From NCBI GenBank assembly GCA_038522375.1, contig JBCBKE010000026.1, forward strand, positions 1 to 37,231: a DNA stretch of 37,231 nucleotides. Direction: 5' to 3'. The position numbers and the translations under genes were made by a program. Positions 16,457 through 24,668 of the stretch are shown here, in pieces. Source of the DNA: UBA5336 sp038522375. Lineage in GTDB: Bacteria > Pseudomonadota > Alphaproteobacteria > Caulobacterales > Hyphomonadaceae. Numbering within the stretch: the stretch's first letter is position 1; every line of letters begins with the position of its first letter. Under the pieces are notes generated by a model. It was not told where the DNA came from and did not search any database. It worked only from the letters and a program-made list of their open reading frames with translations.

Positions 16457-17773
16457 TCAGGCTGGCGGCCGAGCCCCGTTCGACCCGTTTGCCGACGGCA
16501 ACCGCTCGATTGATGGCTTGGCCTTGCCGGTTTCCAGATGGGCGACAGGAGCCGCATTGGTCCGCTTTGTCGCTACCGCCGAACGGAGCAGTGGCACGGC
16601 AACGGGCGCATCGTTTCTCCAACGCTCCGCAAGGGCATCGCGGTGGGCGTCCATGTCTGGCTCACCATCCATGACCCTGAGGATCGCAGACTTCATGTTC
16701 TGGTCGAACACCGCTCGGTCGAACCCGCGCGCAAAAGCTGCGATCGCGTGATGATCGAACCGGTCTTCCATCATCTCGTATCGGATGATCGAACCAACCA
16801 GGCCCTGCGGGCTTTGATCGTCGAAGAACAGCCCTGTCTCGCCATCGGAAACGTAGTCTCGCGCGCCGCCGCGAGAAAAAGCAAGGACAGGCGCGCCAGC
16901 GGCCATGGCTTCGACCGGGACGATCCCGAAATCCTCTTCTGCCGGGAACAGCAGCGCCTTGCACCGGGCATAGTGGTCGGCGAGCACATCGTCGGGCACC
17001 CGTCCGAGAAACTCGACCGTGGGACCCGCTTTTGCTTTCAAGGCGGCCATGTCCGGTCCATCGCCAATTACCACCAGCCGCCGCTCAAGCAGGGTGCAAG
17101 CCTCGACGGCGATATCCACCCGTTTGTAGGGAACCAGCTCGCCAACGTGGAGATAGAAATCGTCCCGGTCCTTTCGGGCGACGAATTTTGCGGTGTCGAC
17201 GGGTGGGGAAATCACCTCCGCAGACCGACGCCAATACTTGCGGACCCGGCTCGCCACGGCCGTGGAGTTCGCGATGAAATGATCGACCCTTGCCGCGGAC
17301 GTCACATCCCACTGCCGCAACCGGCCGCTCAGCAGGGACAGCCCCGTGCGTGACAGCATCCCGGACGCTTCGTGATAGTGGTGGTACTGGTCCCAGAGAT
17401 ACCGCATGGGCGTGTGGCAGTAGCAGACATGCAGCGCGTCTGGCCGGACAATCACCCCTTTGGCAGGACCGGACTCACTCGATATCACGAGGTCGTAAGC
17501 CGACAGGTCCAACCGTTCCAACGCGCCGGGCATGAGGGGCATGTACTGTTTGTAAAACCGCCTGGCGAAGGGAAGTTTCTGAATGAACGAGGTGTGGACG
17601 GGGTGGCTCGTGATTGTCGGCGAGATCTTCTTCGGATCGTAGACATGGGTGAACACATCAGCGTCGGGAAACATTTCGCAAAGCGCTTCGACGACCTTCT
17701 CACCGCCGCGCATACCCACCAACCAGTAGTGGATGATTGCCGTTCTCATGCCCTTCTTTGCCATGGGTTTCAT
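16457..17773 (-). CDS. Glycosyltransferase family 4 (WbaZ-like)
   Basis: 438 residues from the ATG at 17771-17773, chosen for the preceding GGGGGG run; an upstream in-frame start adds 21 unlikely residues. It is a GT-B retaining enzyme. The N-terminal domain has HYWLVGMRGGEKVVEAL, a glycine-rich acceptor-side loop, and SSESGPAKGV. The C-terminal domain carries HVGELVPYKRVDIAVEA (209-225), the IGDGPD loop (236-241) and EDFGIVPVE (280-288), the E-x7-E motif that binds the nucleotide sugar. It resembles O-antigen mannosyltransferases of the WbaZ group, but donor specificity is inference. The last 50 residues (Ala/Pro/Asn-rich) look disordered. It faces away from the plus-strand EPS genes. Confidence 0.92.
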   Translation of the reverse strand: MKPMAKKGMRTAIIHYWLVGMRGGEKVVEALCEMFPDADVFTHVYDPKKISPTITSHPVHTSFIQKLPFARRFYKQYMPLMPGALERLDLSAYDLVISSESGPAKGVIVRPDALHVCYCHTPMRYLWDQYHHYHEASGMLSRTGLSLLSGRLRQWDVTSAARVDHFIANSTAVASRVRKYWRRSAEVISPPVDTAKFVARKDRDDFYLHVGELVPYKRVDIAVEACTLLERRLVVIGDGPDMAALKAKAGPTVEFLGRVPDDVLADHYARCKALLFPAEEDFGIVPVEAMAAGAPVLAFSRGGARDYVSDGETGLFFDDQSPQGLVGSIIRYEMMEDRFDHHAIAAFARGFDRAVFDQNMKSAILRVMDGEPDMDAHRDALAERWRNDAPVAVPLLRSAVATKRTNAAPVAHLETGKAKPSIERLPSANGSNGARPPA

Positions 17774-18742
17774 CGCCCTGTCCCCCCAACGTGGTGACGA
17801 TTGCACCATGCCAATCCCGCATTTCCTCCAGCACACCCAGGTTTTCCAACCGGGCGGTGGATTGGACTTTTGGTCAATGATTCCCCTATCAATTGCATTT
17901 TGGTACCCGAACTCACCAAATTACTGATTTCGGGAACTTTGAACTGTCTTAATCATAGTGTCAGTCAAATACATTTATCTCGCGATTTTCGACATACGCA
18001 GCCTATCCTGCATAGTGAGAAAATCCCCAATCAGGGCGTAAATCAGTGATGAACGTATAAGACTTTAGAGTTGGGTGCAGATAGAGTAACCGCCGCGGCG
18101 GGTATTTGATGAGGGTCTCGACTTAGATTATTGATCTTTGGAAGCAATAGGCACACTTCCTTTTTGGCACTCCGGTGCGTCATTTTCTTACAGGATATTC
18201 ATTCGGAACGATCGTCTCCGTCCGAAAGACACAAGAGTGAAGACGCCACACTTTTCGGGCCGGGATGTTGTCTTGTCTTGCTGCACGGCTGCCGCGTGCA
18301 ATCGTCGGATTGGCCGTTGCTTCCCAATGTGGGGTCGCCGTTGACGGAGAGATGCGTTCAGCACCTGCTTACCCGTTGATTATTCTTGTATTTATAGGCT
18401 GCCCACCTCGTGCTCTGGCGGCCGGCGCGCGCACAGCCAGACACCGAACCGCACCAGGAGACCCGGAAGTTGAAAGGTTAGGGGGGAAAGCGGGGGATTT
18501 GAGAGCGAGGGGATACGGCCCGCAAAGTCTTCATGCTCCAATACGATGGAATCTTATTCAATCGGCGCCGCGTTGAAGGCATTTCAGACTATTCGTCAGT
18601 TGGTCGATTTTCAAACAGCCCCAAACGGGCAATACACCGGGGAAGCGAGGGTTGTTTCGGCTCTCCCCAATCCGGAAGTAATCGATTGTCACGCCAGGTC
18701 CCATAACACAAACCTCTTCCCATCGGTGAGGGAGATTTTGGC
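17774..18742. other. Long AT-richer intergenic region between divergent EPS genes
   Basis: 969 bp with no convincing gene. Much of it (about 17860-18260, and around 18370-18400) is AT-richer than the flanking coding sequence. Open frames here have no family resemblance and weak starts. A fragment gcggcgggtat near 18095-18105 resembles half of the REP element but lacks a partner. It must hold promoters for the GT4 gene (minus) and the PhyH-like operon (plus). Long AT-rich leaders of this kind in alphaproteobacterial EPS loci are commonly bound by MucR/Ros-type silencers, which would be inference here. A small RNA is possible but I cannot show one. Confidence 0.5.
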
Positions 18743-19420
18743 GTGGTTTTCAAATATGACCCTGGTCTTGAGCATGACCGGTTCAAGCAAGAGGGATTTG
18801 TTCACCTCAGGGATGTGCTGGATGCTGACATTGTCGCGCATATCGATAAATTTTACAAGCAATCAATGGCGAGCGAGGCGAACGAAAGCCAGGATTGGAA
18901 AATATACGGGAAGAAGCGCCAGTTCGTTTATGATTTCCCCGATGATGAAGCAGCCCTTGAATTTCGCGATGGCATGGCGCGCCTCATCGGGATCGACCCC
19001 ACAGATTTCACGATTTCCGAGCGTCACCTGAAGGTATACGATCCGGCCGCTGAAGCATGGCCTGCCCCCCACAAGGACAGGGCCGCGTCGATGGTCTCCA
19101 TCGGCCTGCCGATCCACCTGCCGAAGGGGTCATCGGTATGTGTTTTCCCGGAACTCCAGTTTGGCGCCAATGAGGAGGAGCGGGCCGTCTTCCTGACGGA
19201 GAAGGACCATCCCAACCTCTCGACCGTTTACGAGAGTGAAAAGGCCGTCCTGCTGAATGAGAGCATCGGCGACGTGATCTGTTTTCTCGGTTCGGCACTG
19301 TTCCACGAGCGGGTCAATCCGGCCGGCGCGGCCGTGCTTTACATCAAGGCCAACGGCGACGGCCGCGATCCACTCGGCGAGGACATTTATTCGAGAATGG
19401 CAGAGCGCGCGACGGCCTAG
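18743..19420 (+). CDS. PhyH-like Fe(II)/2-oxoglutarate dioxygenase
   Basis: 225 residues from a GTG at 18743, preceded by gagggag nine bases upstream. The N-terminal FKQEGFVHLRDVLDADIV is the typical opening of phytanoyl-CoA-dioxygenase-family proteins. The iron facial triad is predicted as H110-x-D112 (APHKDRAAS) and H188 (ALFHERVNP), within GDVICFLGSALFHE, the usual distal strand. The expected 2-oxoglutarate-binding Arg about ten residues after the distal His is not obvious, so co-substrate use is uncertain. Such enzymes hydroxylate small molecules or amino acids. It is the first gene of a compact run with the RraA-like gene starting 40 bp later. Confidence 0.85.
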   Translation: MVFKYDPGLEHDRFKQEGFVHLRDVLDADIVAHIDKFYKQSMASEANESQDWKIYGKKRQFVYDFPDDEAALEFRDGMARLIGIDPTDFTISERHLKVYDPAAEAWPAPHKDRAASMVSIGLPIHLPKGSSVCVFPELQFGANEEERAVFLTEKDHPNLSTVYESEKAVLLNESIGDVICFLGSALFHERVNPAGAAVLYIKANGDGRDPLGEDIYSRMAERATA

Positions 19421-19459
19421 GCCCCGCGGACTGAACCTCGAGAACGAAGGGTTGGCAAA

Positions 19460-20173
19460 ATGGCAACAGAGAAACTCAAGTCTGCGGAAATGACGCCCGG
19501 ACCAGGGTTCATGATCCGCACCAATTTTCCGCGCCCCAGCGCGGAGCTGATTGACGGTTTCGAGGAGTTCGAGACCGCCGACGTGTCGGACTCCCTCAAT
19601 CGTCTCTACGCAATGAGCGGCGAAATCACCAACCTTTCCAATGACAGGGGCCTGCTGGGTCCCGCCTGCACGGTGAAGCTCTATCCCGGCGACAATCTGA
19701 TGATCCACAAGACGTTGGACATCGCGAAACCCGGGGACGTGGTCGTGGTCGACTGCAGCGGTGCAATGACCAATGCCGTGTTTGGAGATCTCGTCGCCAA
19801 CAAGGCCAAGCACCGCGGCATTGCCGGTTTCATCATCGATGGGCTCATTCGCGATCTAGACGGTGTGCGGGAGACGGGACTTCCGGTCTTCGCGCGCGGG
19901 GTGACACCGTTTGGCCCGCTGCACCGCGGGCCCGGAGAGATCAATTGCGCGATCAGCTGCGGCGGCGTTGTCGTTCATCCCGGCGATATCGTGAAGGCGG
20001 ACTCGACGGGTATCGCCGTGGTCCCGCGCGACTATGGCAGCGAAATCCTTGGCAGGCTCCGCGAAAGCAAGCAGCGCCAGGCCGATTACGTGGAAAGCGT
20101 CAAACGTGGCGACTTCTCGAATGCCTGGGTCGATGAGCATTTGCGAGCGCATGGCTGCGCGTTCAATGATTGA
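19460..20173 (+). CDS. RraA/HMG-aldolase-family protein
   Basis: 237 residues, the size of class II pyruvate aldolases of the RraA family (4-hydroxy-4-methyl-2-oxoglutarate/4-carboxy-4-hydroxy-2-oxoadipate aldolases), longer than the RNase E inhibitor RraA. Conserved features are TADVSDSLNRL (39-49), GPACTV (67-72), FGDLVANKAKHRGIAG (108-123) and DGLIRDLDGV (127-136) with R131 and D132, the substrate- and metal-binding pair. Aldolases of this family split or form a C-C bond next to pyruvate; some relatives act as demethylmenaquinone methyltransferase-like proteins by misannotation. An A/G-rich site (gaacgaaggg) precedes the ATG. Its 3' end overlaps the next gene by eight bases. Confidence 0.88.
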   Translation: MATEKLKSAEMTPGPGFMIRTNFPRPSAELIDGFEEFETADVSDSLNRLYAMSGEITNLSNDRGLLGPACTVKLYPGDNLMIHKTLDIAKPGDVVVVDCSGAMTNAVFGDLVANKAKHRGIAGFIIDGLIRDLDGVRETGLPVFARGVTPFGPLHRGPGEINCAISCGGVVVHPGDIVKADSTGIAVVPRDYGSEILGRLRESKQRQADYVESVKRGDFSNAWVDEHLRAHGCAFND

Positions 20174-21302
20174 CGCGGTCCAGGACGGACCGGGCGCAGC
20201 ACCGTCGCGCAAACCCGGTCTCGTCTCGATGGGGCACGCCCAGCGCTTCTGGCTTCGAAACAAGCGGCGCCTTGCGGAAACACGCGGGATCATGGACCGC
20301 CGGCGTTTCAAGGCCTTGCGGCAGAGGTTTTACGAGACCCTTTGGCAGGAAGCGGCGGCGTGTGTTGGCGCGACCACGAAGGCCGGTCCGTCAGGGCTGA
20401 CCGAGATCCGCCGCGGCGACAGCGTCACGTTCGTTCGCCACGCCGATCTGATGCTCGATAGCGAAATCACGATCCGGCTCATGGCAAACAAGGCGCTGAG
20501 CTATGGCTGGCTCGCCGCAAAGGGCTACCGCGTCACGCCCCACGTGGCGTTCACCTTGAAGTCGATCAATCGCGCGGACGCCTTTCTCGCCACCCAGAAC
20601 GGGCCGGTTGTGGTGAAACCTGCCGATGGCACGGGCGGTGGCCGCGGTATCACGACGGGGATCACGTCGCGGTCTGCCATGGAGGCGGCTGCGCGCAATG
20701 CGGCAGGTTTTCATTCCGACCTGCTGATCGAGACCCAACTCACCGGATCGTCCTTCCGGCTGCTTTACTTCGAGGGCGCGTTCCTCGACGCGGTTCGCCG
20801 CGACTCGCCACAGCTCACGGGTGACGGCAAATCGACGGTGCGCCAACTGATAGAGGCGGAAACAGCAGATCGGCTGGAGGGCCGGCCGATCCGGGCGCTT
20901 AGCCCCCTGGTGATCGATCAGGAGTGCCGCAACACGCTGAAATCCCAGGGGCTCACCCCCGCCTACACGCCCCACGCTGGCGAGACCTTGCGGATCAAGC
21001 TTGCGGTTAATGAGAACGGCGCCCGTCAGAACCGGATTGTCCGCCACGATATCCACCGCGACATCATCGATGCTGGCGCGCGGATCGTGGGCGAGCTTGG
21101 CGTCAGGTTTGCAGGCCTTGATGTCACCGCAAGCGACCTGTCCCTGCCGCTGTCGCAAACTGATGCCATCTTCAACGAGGTGAACGTGAACCCGGGCATC
21201 CACCACCACTACCTGGTCGCAAACCCGGAGCAGAGCGCTTCGGTCGCGCCGACGATCCTTGAACGGATGTTTGAAAGTGGAGCGGGGACCCTTCGCCTAT
21301 GA
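20166..21302 (+). CDS. ATP-grasp ligase resembling the cyanophycin-synthetase ATP-grasp domain
   Basis: 378 residues from an ATG that overlaps the upstream gene by eight bases; other in-frame ATGs at 20151 and 20232 cannot be excluded. ATP-grasp enzymes activate a carboxylate as acyl-phosphate and join it to an amine or thiol. Seen are MANKALSYGWLAAKGYRVTP (about 106-125), like the N-K-x-L-x-x-x-L-L-x-x-G-v-x-v-P of CphA/glutathione synthetases, VVKPADGTGGGRGI (148-161), QLTGSSFRLL (191-200), QLTGDGKSTVRQLI (216-229), highly CphA-like, and the metal-binding FNEVNVNPG (336-344). There is no Mur-ligase domain, so it does not make cyanophycin alone. It overlaps the next ATP-grasp gene by four bases (ATGA). 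Confidence 0.9.
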   Translation: MIDAVQDGPGAAPSRKPGLVSMGHAQRFWLRNKRRLAETRGIMDRRRFKALRQRFYETLWQEAAACVGATTKAGPSGLTEIRRGDSVTFVRHADLMLDSEITIRLMANKALSYGWLAAKGYRVTPHVAFTLKSINRADAFLATQNGPVVVKPADGTGGGRGITTGITSRSAMEAAARNAAGFHSDLLIETQLTGSSFRLLYFEGAFLDAVRRDSPQLTGDGKSTVRQLIEAETADRLEGRPIRALSPLVIDQECRNTLKSQGLTPAYTPHAGETLRIKLAVNENGARQNRIVRHDIHRDIIDAGARIVGELGVRFAGLDVTASDLSLPLSQTDAIFNEVNVNPGIHHHYLVANPEQSASVAPTILERMFESGAGTLRL

Positions 21303-22519
21303 CTGCATTTGATCCGTCTACTCCTGTTATCCTCCTGGGTGGTCGGGAAAATGCTGTCGCGGTCGCCCGAAACCTTGGCCGTCGCGGGGTAGAGATCATC
21401 GCCAGCGGACTGCCGGGGTGCCGCTCGCTTAATTCCAAATACTGCAAGCGCGGATTCTCCGTGCCCAAGGGCCGTACCGCAGCCAGTTACTGGGAACAGC
21501 TCCTGCTCGGCAACGATCACCGGGACCTGGACGGCGCCATCCTCTTCGCCTTCTGCGACGAGTCCCTGGAATTTGTCGAAGCGCATCATGAAAGGTTGCG
21601 CGACCGCTATGTTGTCGAGGATTTCGTTGCTGACCAGCGGCGCGCCATGCTTGACAAGCAAGAGACCCTGGCGATTGCGAAGAAGGCTGACGTGCCCTTC
21701 CCGGCATACTGGCCGATCAACACCGATGACGACGTCCATCGGCTGAAAGACAAGATCCGTTTTCCGGTAATGGTGAAACCCCTGAACTCCTACGCGTTCG
21801 TCCATGAGTTCGGTGCAAAACTCTTCATCGTGCCGGAGTCGTTCGAGGAGGTTGTCGAAAAGGTCCTGCTGAGCCGGTCGCGCGGACATGATGTGATGGT
21901 CGTCGAAATGGTTCCGGGTCCGGACGACCTGCTGTGCAGCTACTATACCTATCGAACGCCCGATGGCCGGCGGCTCTACGATTACACCAAGAGCGTCATG
22001 CGGCGCTGGCCGGTCAATCGCGGCGGCGGCTGCATGCACCAGTCGGAATGGCTGCCGGAGGTGGCGGCACTGGGCCAGAAGCTGTTCGAGGCCATGGATT
22101 GGCAGGGAACGGCCTGCGTCGAATTCAAGCGCGACACCCGGGACGGGCTCTTGAAGATCATTGAGGTGAACGCGCGGTTCACGGCCGCACACCGGCTCGT
22201 GACCGAATCGGGCGCGCCGATTGACCTGGTGATCTACTGCTACCTCACGAAACAGCCGGAACCGTCGTGTGAGGGGTATTCAAACACGATCCGCATGTGG
22301 AACCCGGTGCGCGATATTCTGGCGTTCCGTGACCTTCGCCGCCTGGGAGAATTGAGCTTCACCGGCTGGGTCCGTTCAATCACGGAGCAGAGGGTTATCC
22401 TCGGCTATCTCAGCCTGGACGATCCCGGCCCCAGCCTTGCCGAAACCGGTGCCAACATCCGGCGGGCCTTCAGCAAGCTGACGGGGGTCTTTCGCCGGCG
22501 AGGCCAGCATGCGACTTGA
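21299..22519 (+). CDS. ATP-grasp carboxylate-amine ligase
   Basis: 406 residues, start ATG in an ATGA overlap with the preceding gene. The N-terminal PVILLGGRENAVAVARNLGRRGV (9-31) is the pre-ATP-grasp Rossmann-like domain, and SKYCKRGFSVP (46-56) is typical of predicted carboxylate-amine ligases of the COG3919 type. ATP-binding residues are in VMVKPLN (157-163) and VVEMVPGPDD (201-210); Mg2+ ligands are expected in ACVEFKRD (272-279) and IEVNARFTA (288-296), here IIEVNAR. It is not related closely to the upstream ATP-grasp gene, so two different ligation steps are implied. Substrate unknown. Its last 11 bases overlap the Ldh_2 gene. Confidence 0.9.
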   Translation: MTAFDPSTPVILLGGRENAVAVARNLGRRGVEIIASGLPGCRSLNSKYCKRGFSVPKGRTAASYWEQLLLGNDHRDLDGAILFAFCDESLEFVEAHHERLRDRYVVEDFVADQRRAMLDKQETLAIAKKADVPFPAYWPINTDDDVHRLKDKIRFPVMVKPLNSYAFVHEFGAKLFIVPESFEEVVEKVLLSRSRGHDVMVVEMVPGPDDLLCSYYTYRTPDGRRLYDYTKSVMRRWPVNRGGGCMHQSEWLPEVAALGQKLFEAMDWQGTACVEFKRDTRDGLLKIIEVNARFTAAHRLVTESGAPIDLVIYCYLTKQPEPSCEGYSNTIRMWNPVRDILAFRDLRRLGELSFTGWVRSITEQRVILGYLSLDDPGPSLAETGANIRRAFSKLTGVFRRRGQHAT

Positions 22520-23564
22520 CGGCGGCGCCTTGCGACAGACGACCGCCGAAATCCTCGATGCAGCGGGCGTTGATGCCATTCAGGCCGCGTCCGTTTCGGA
22601 CAATCTTTCCTGGTGCGACCGGACGGGCCGGCGCAACCACGGCGTGGAACGCTTGCCCATTCTGATCGAACGAGTCGAGCGGGATGCAATCAAGACGCCG
22701 TGCATGCCGCGTTTCGCAACCCTGTCTGCCAGCGTGCACCGGCTTGAGGCCGACAATGGGTTCGGCCACCATGCAGGCAGGCTGGCGATGCACAGGGCCT
22801 GCTCACTCGCCGCCGACCATGGCATTGGCGTCGTTGGCGTGACCGACAGCAACTTCTTCGGCGCCGCGGCCTACTATGTCGACCTGGCCGCGCAGGAGGG
22901 CATGGTGAGCCTTGCGCTCAGCAACTCATTTCCCAAGGTCGCGGCAGCGGGCGGTCTCGCCGCTTGCCTGGGCACAAACCCGTTCGCGTTTGGCGCCCCG
23001 CGGCGGGAGGGCCGTACACTGATGGTCGATATGTCGACCGCGGCCGCCGCCGGCTCCACGCTCCGTGAGATGAAGGAAAAAGGCCAGGCGCTACCGGAAG
23101 GAATTGCAATTGATGGGGATGGGGCTCCGGTCCGCGACCCGGGCGCCTTGGCGGGTGCAACCCTCTTGCCGGCTGCTGGTGCGAAGGGGTTCGGGCTCGC
23201 CTTGATGGTCGAAGTTCTCGGGGCGGTGATGACTGGTGCTGCAATCGGGCCCGAGGTGGGGTCGATGTACAAGGATTTCAGCAAGGGCGGGCGGAACGGA
23301 CAGCTTTTCATGGTTCTGGACCCGACGCGCTGGATGGACATGGACGCGTTCCTCTCGCGCATGGCCGGGCTCGAAGCGATCGTGATGGGATCGGCGCCGG
23401 AAAACACAGTTCGGTTGCCCGGGGATGCGCGCTGGACGGAGATGGCGCGAAGCGACGCTGAAGGCGTCTGGCTGGAACCGGCGACGGCAGCCTCGTTCAT
23501 GGCGCTGGCTGACAAGTTCGATGTGAAACGACCGGCAATCGCGGGCGGCTGTGCCGTGAGCTGA
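22509..23564 (+). CDS. Ldh_2-family (malate/L-sulfolactate/imine) NAD(P)-dependent dehydrogenase
   Basis: 351 residues. The family (PF02615) reduces 2-oxo acids or cyclic imines, for example delta-1-piperideine-2-carboxylate, sulfolactate or ureidoglycolate. Its features here are NHGVERLPILIERV (usual S-H-G becomes N-H-G), HRACSLAADHGIGVVGVTDSNFFGAAAYYV, LSNSFPKVAAAGG, LGTNPFAFGAPRREGRTLMVDMSTAA and AGAKGFGLALMVEVLGAVMTGA, which form the nucleotide and active-site loops. The ATG lies 11 bases inside the preceding gene. Substrate is not deducible, but the setting beside an aldolase-like protein and two ligases suggests it supplies or reduces a keto or imino acid. Confidence 0.92.
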   Translation: MRLDGGALRQTTAEILDAAGVDAIQAASVSDNLSWCDRTGRRNHGVERLPILIERVERDAIKTPCMPRFATLSASVHRLEADNGFGHHAGRLAMHRACSLAADHGIGVVGVTDSNFFGAAAYYVDLAAQEGMVSLALSNSFPKVAAAGGLAACLGTNPFAFGAPRREGRTLMVDMSTAAAAGSTLREMKEKGQALPEGIAIDGDGAPVRDPGALAGATLLPAAGAKGFGLALMVEVLGAVMTGAAIGPEVGSMYKDFSKGGRNGQLFMVLDPTRWMDMDAFLSRMAGLEAIVMGSAPENTVRLPGDARWTEMARSDAEGVWLEPATAASFMALADKFDVKRPAIAGGCAVS

Positions 23565-23630
23565 CAGCGCCCGAACGGGGCGGGTCAGGGCAAACGAATC
23601 CGTGGCGACGGGAACAAACTGGGAAGAGAC

Positions 23631-24668
23631 ATGCGCAGCGGTGAGTACAGGTCAGACTGGCAAGGCGCACGCCACGACGGCGCGAGCGGCCTGGCAGGGC
23701 GGCTGGACCATGTGGATGCCGCCAAGGGTATCAGCATATTCCTTGTTGTCTTCTGGCACGCGGTCGATGACCGGCTGGTCATCAACGAGGCGCTGTGGAT
23801 GCTGCGGATGCCCTTGTTTTTCTTCGTCTGCGGCCTGTTCGCCGGACGCGCACTGGACCTGCCCTGGGCCCGGTTCCTGCCGAACAAGGTGGGTAATACC
23901 CTCTATCTCTACATCCTGTGGACGTTCCTGATGTATGCGACGACGAATTTCGTCGCCCAGTACATGGATGGCCGGCCCATCTCCTGGGAGCGGCCCTTCA
24001 TGCTGTTCACCGACCCGCCGCGGACGCTCTGGTTCATGTATGCCCTGGCGGTCTGCTATCTGATCGCGAAGCCCCTGCGAAAGGCAGCGGCTTTACCGGT
24101 CATGGTGGCGCTGCTTGGGCTCTATAGCTGGAGCATCTCAAGCGGGGACTGGCGCATCGTTCCCTTCCACGAGAAGATCATCCGCCTGTTTCCGTTCTTC
24201 TTTCTCGCCTTGTGGATGCGCCAGCCTCTGCTCGACTTTGTCGATCGACACGCGCGCTGGGGCTACCTGGCATTACCGGCCTTTGTGGGGCTTGCCCTGG
24301 TCCTGTTCGAAACCCCCGCTGCCCGGGTTGGTCCGCTGACGTTCTGCGTGAGCCTCCTGGGGGTTGTCGGTATTCTGATGGTTGGCCGGGCGTGGCGCGA
24401 ACATCCCCTGGTCGGCGCTGCGGCCTACCTCGGCAAGCGGTCGCTCTTCGTTTACGTCATGCACCGGATCCCGCTGTTCTACGCCACAAATATCATGGAG
24501 CGGGCCGGTATCGAGAAGACCGCGCTCAGCATGTCTGTCGTTGCGGTGCTGGTGACCGTCTTCTGCCTCTTCGTCGGTGAGTTGGTGATGCGGTGGGGAC
24601 CAAGATTCCTCTTTGACGCGCCCTGGCTCAAGGGGCGTGACGCGCTGGTTGCAAGGCTCGCGCGATGA
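23631..24668 (+). CDS. Membrane acyltransferase, Acyltransf_3 family (first of two)
   Basis: 345 residues with about ten hydrophobic segments. The start RLDHVDAAKGISIFLVVFWHAVD has the family D-x-x-x-G-x-x-x-x-x-V-x-x-H pattern, with the His being the catalytic candidate, and RMPLFFFVCGLFAG is the second motif. KRSLFVYVMHRIPLFY is the typical late motif. Such proteins O-acetylate or O-acylate polysaccharides across the inner membrane. A gggaagag site lies just before the ATG. It is 66 bp after the Ldh_2 gene and its stop overlaps the start of the next gene (ATGA), so it probably belongs to the same transcript. Confidence 0.93.
   Translation: MRSGEYRSDWQGARHDGASGLAGRLDHVDAAKGISIFLVVFWHAVDDRLVINEALWMLRMPLFFFVCGLFAGRALDLPWARFLPNKVGNTLYLYILWTFLMYATTNFVAQYMDGRPISWERPFMLFTDPPRTLWFMYALAVCYLIAKPLRKAAALPVMVALLGLYSWSISSGDWRIVPFHEKIIRLFPFFFLALWMRQPLLDFVDRHARWGYLALPAFVGLALVLFETPAARVGPLTFCVSLLGVVGILMVGRAWREHPLVGAAAYLGKRSLFVYVMHRIPLFYATNIMERAGIEKTALSMSVVAVLVTVFCLFVGELVMRWGPRFLFDAPWLKGRDALVARLAR

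Noticed and set aside
17906..17934. 6-bp inverted repeat cccgaa/ttcggg in the AT-rich intergenic region
   Set aside because: Arms are too short for a 17-base spacer to stand out from chance.
18095..18105. Possible fifth REP element
   Set aside because: Only the half gcggcgggtat is present; there is no caacccgcc partner within a hairpin distance.
18265..18576. 103-codon plus-strand frame in the long intergenic region
   Set aside because: No family resemblance, no ribosome binding site, composition like non-coding DNA.
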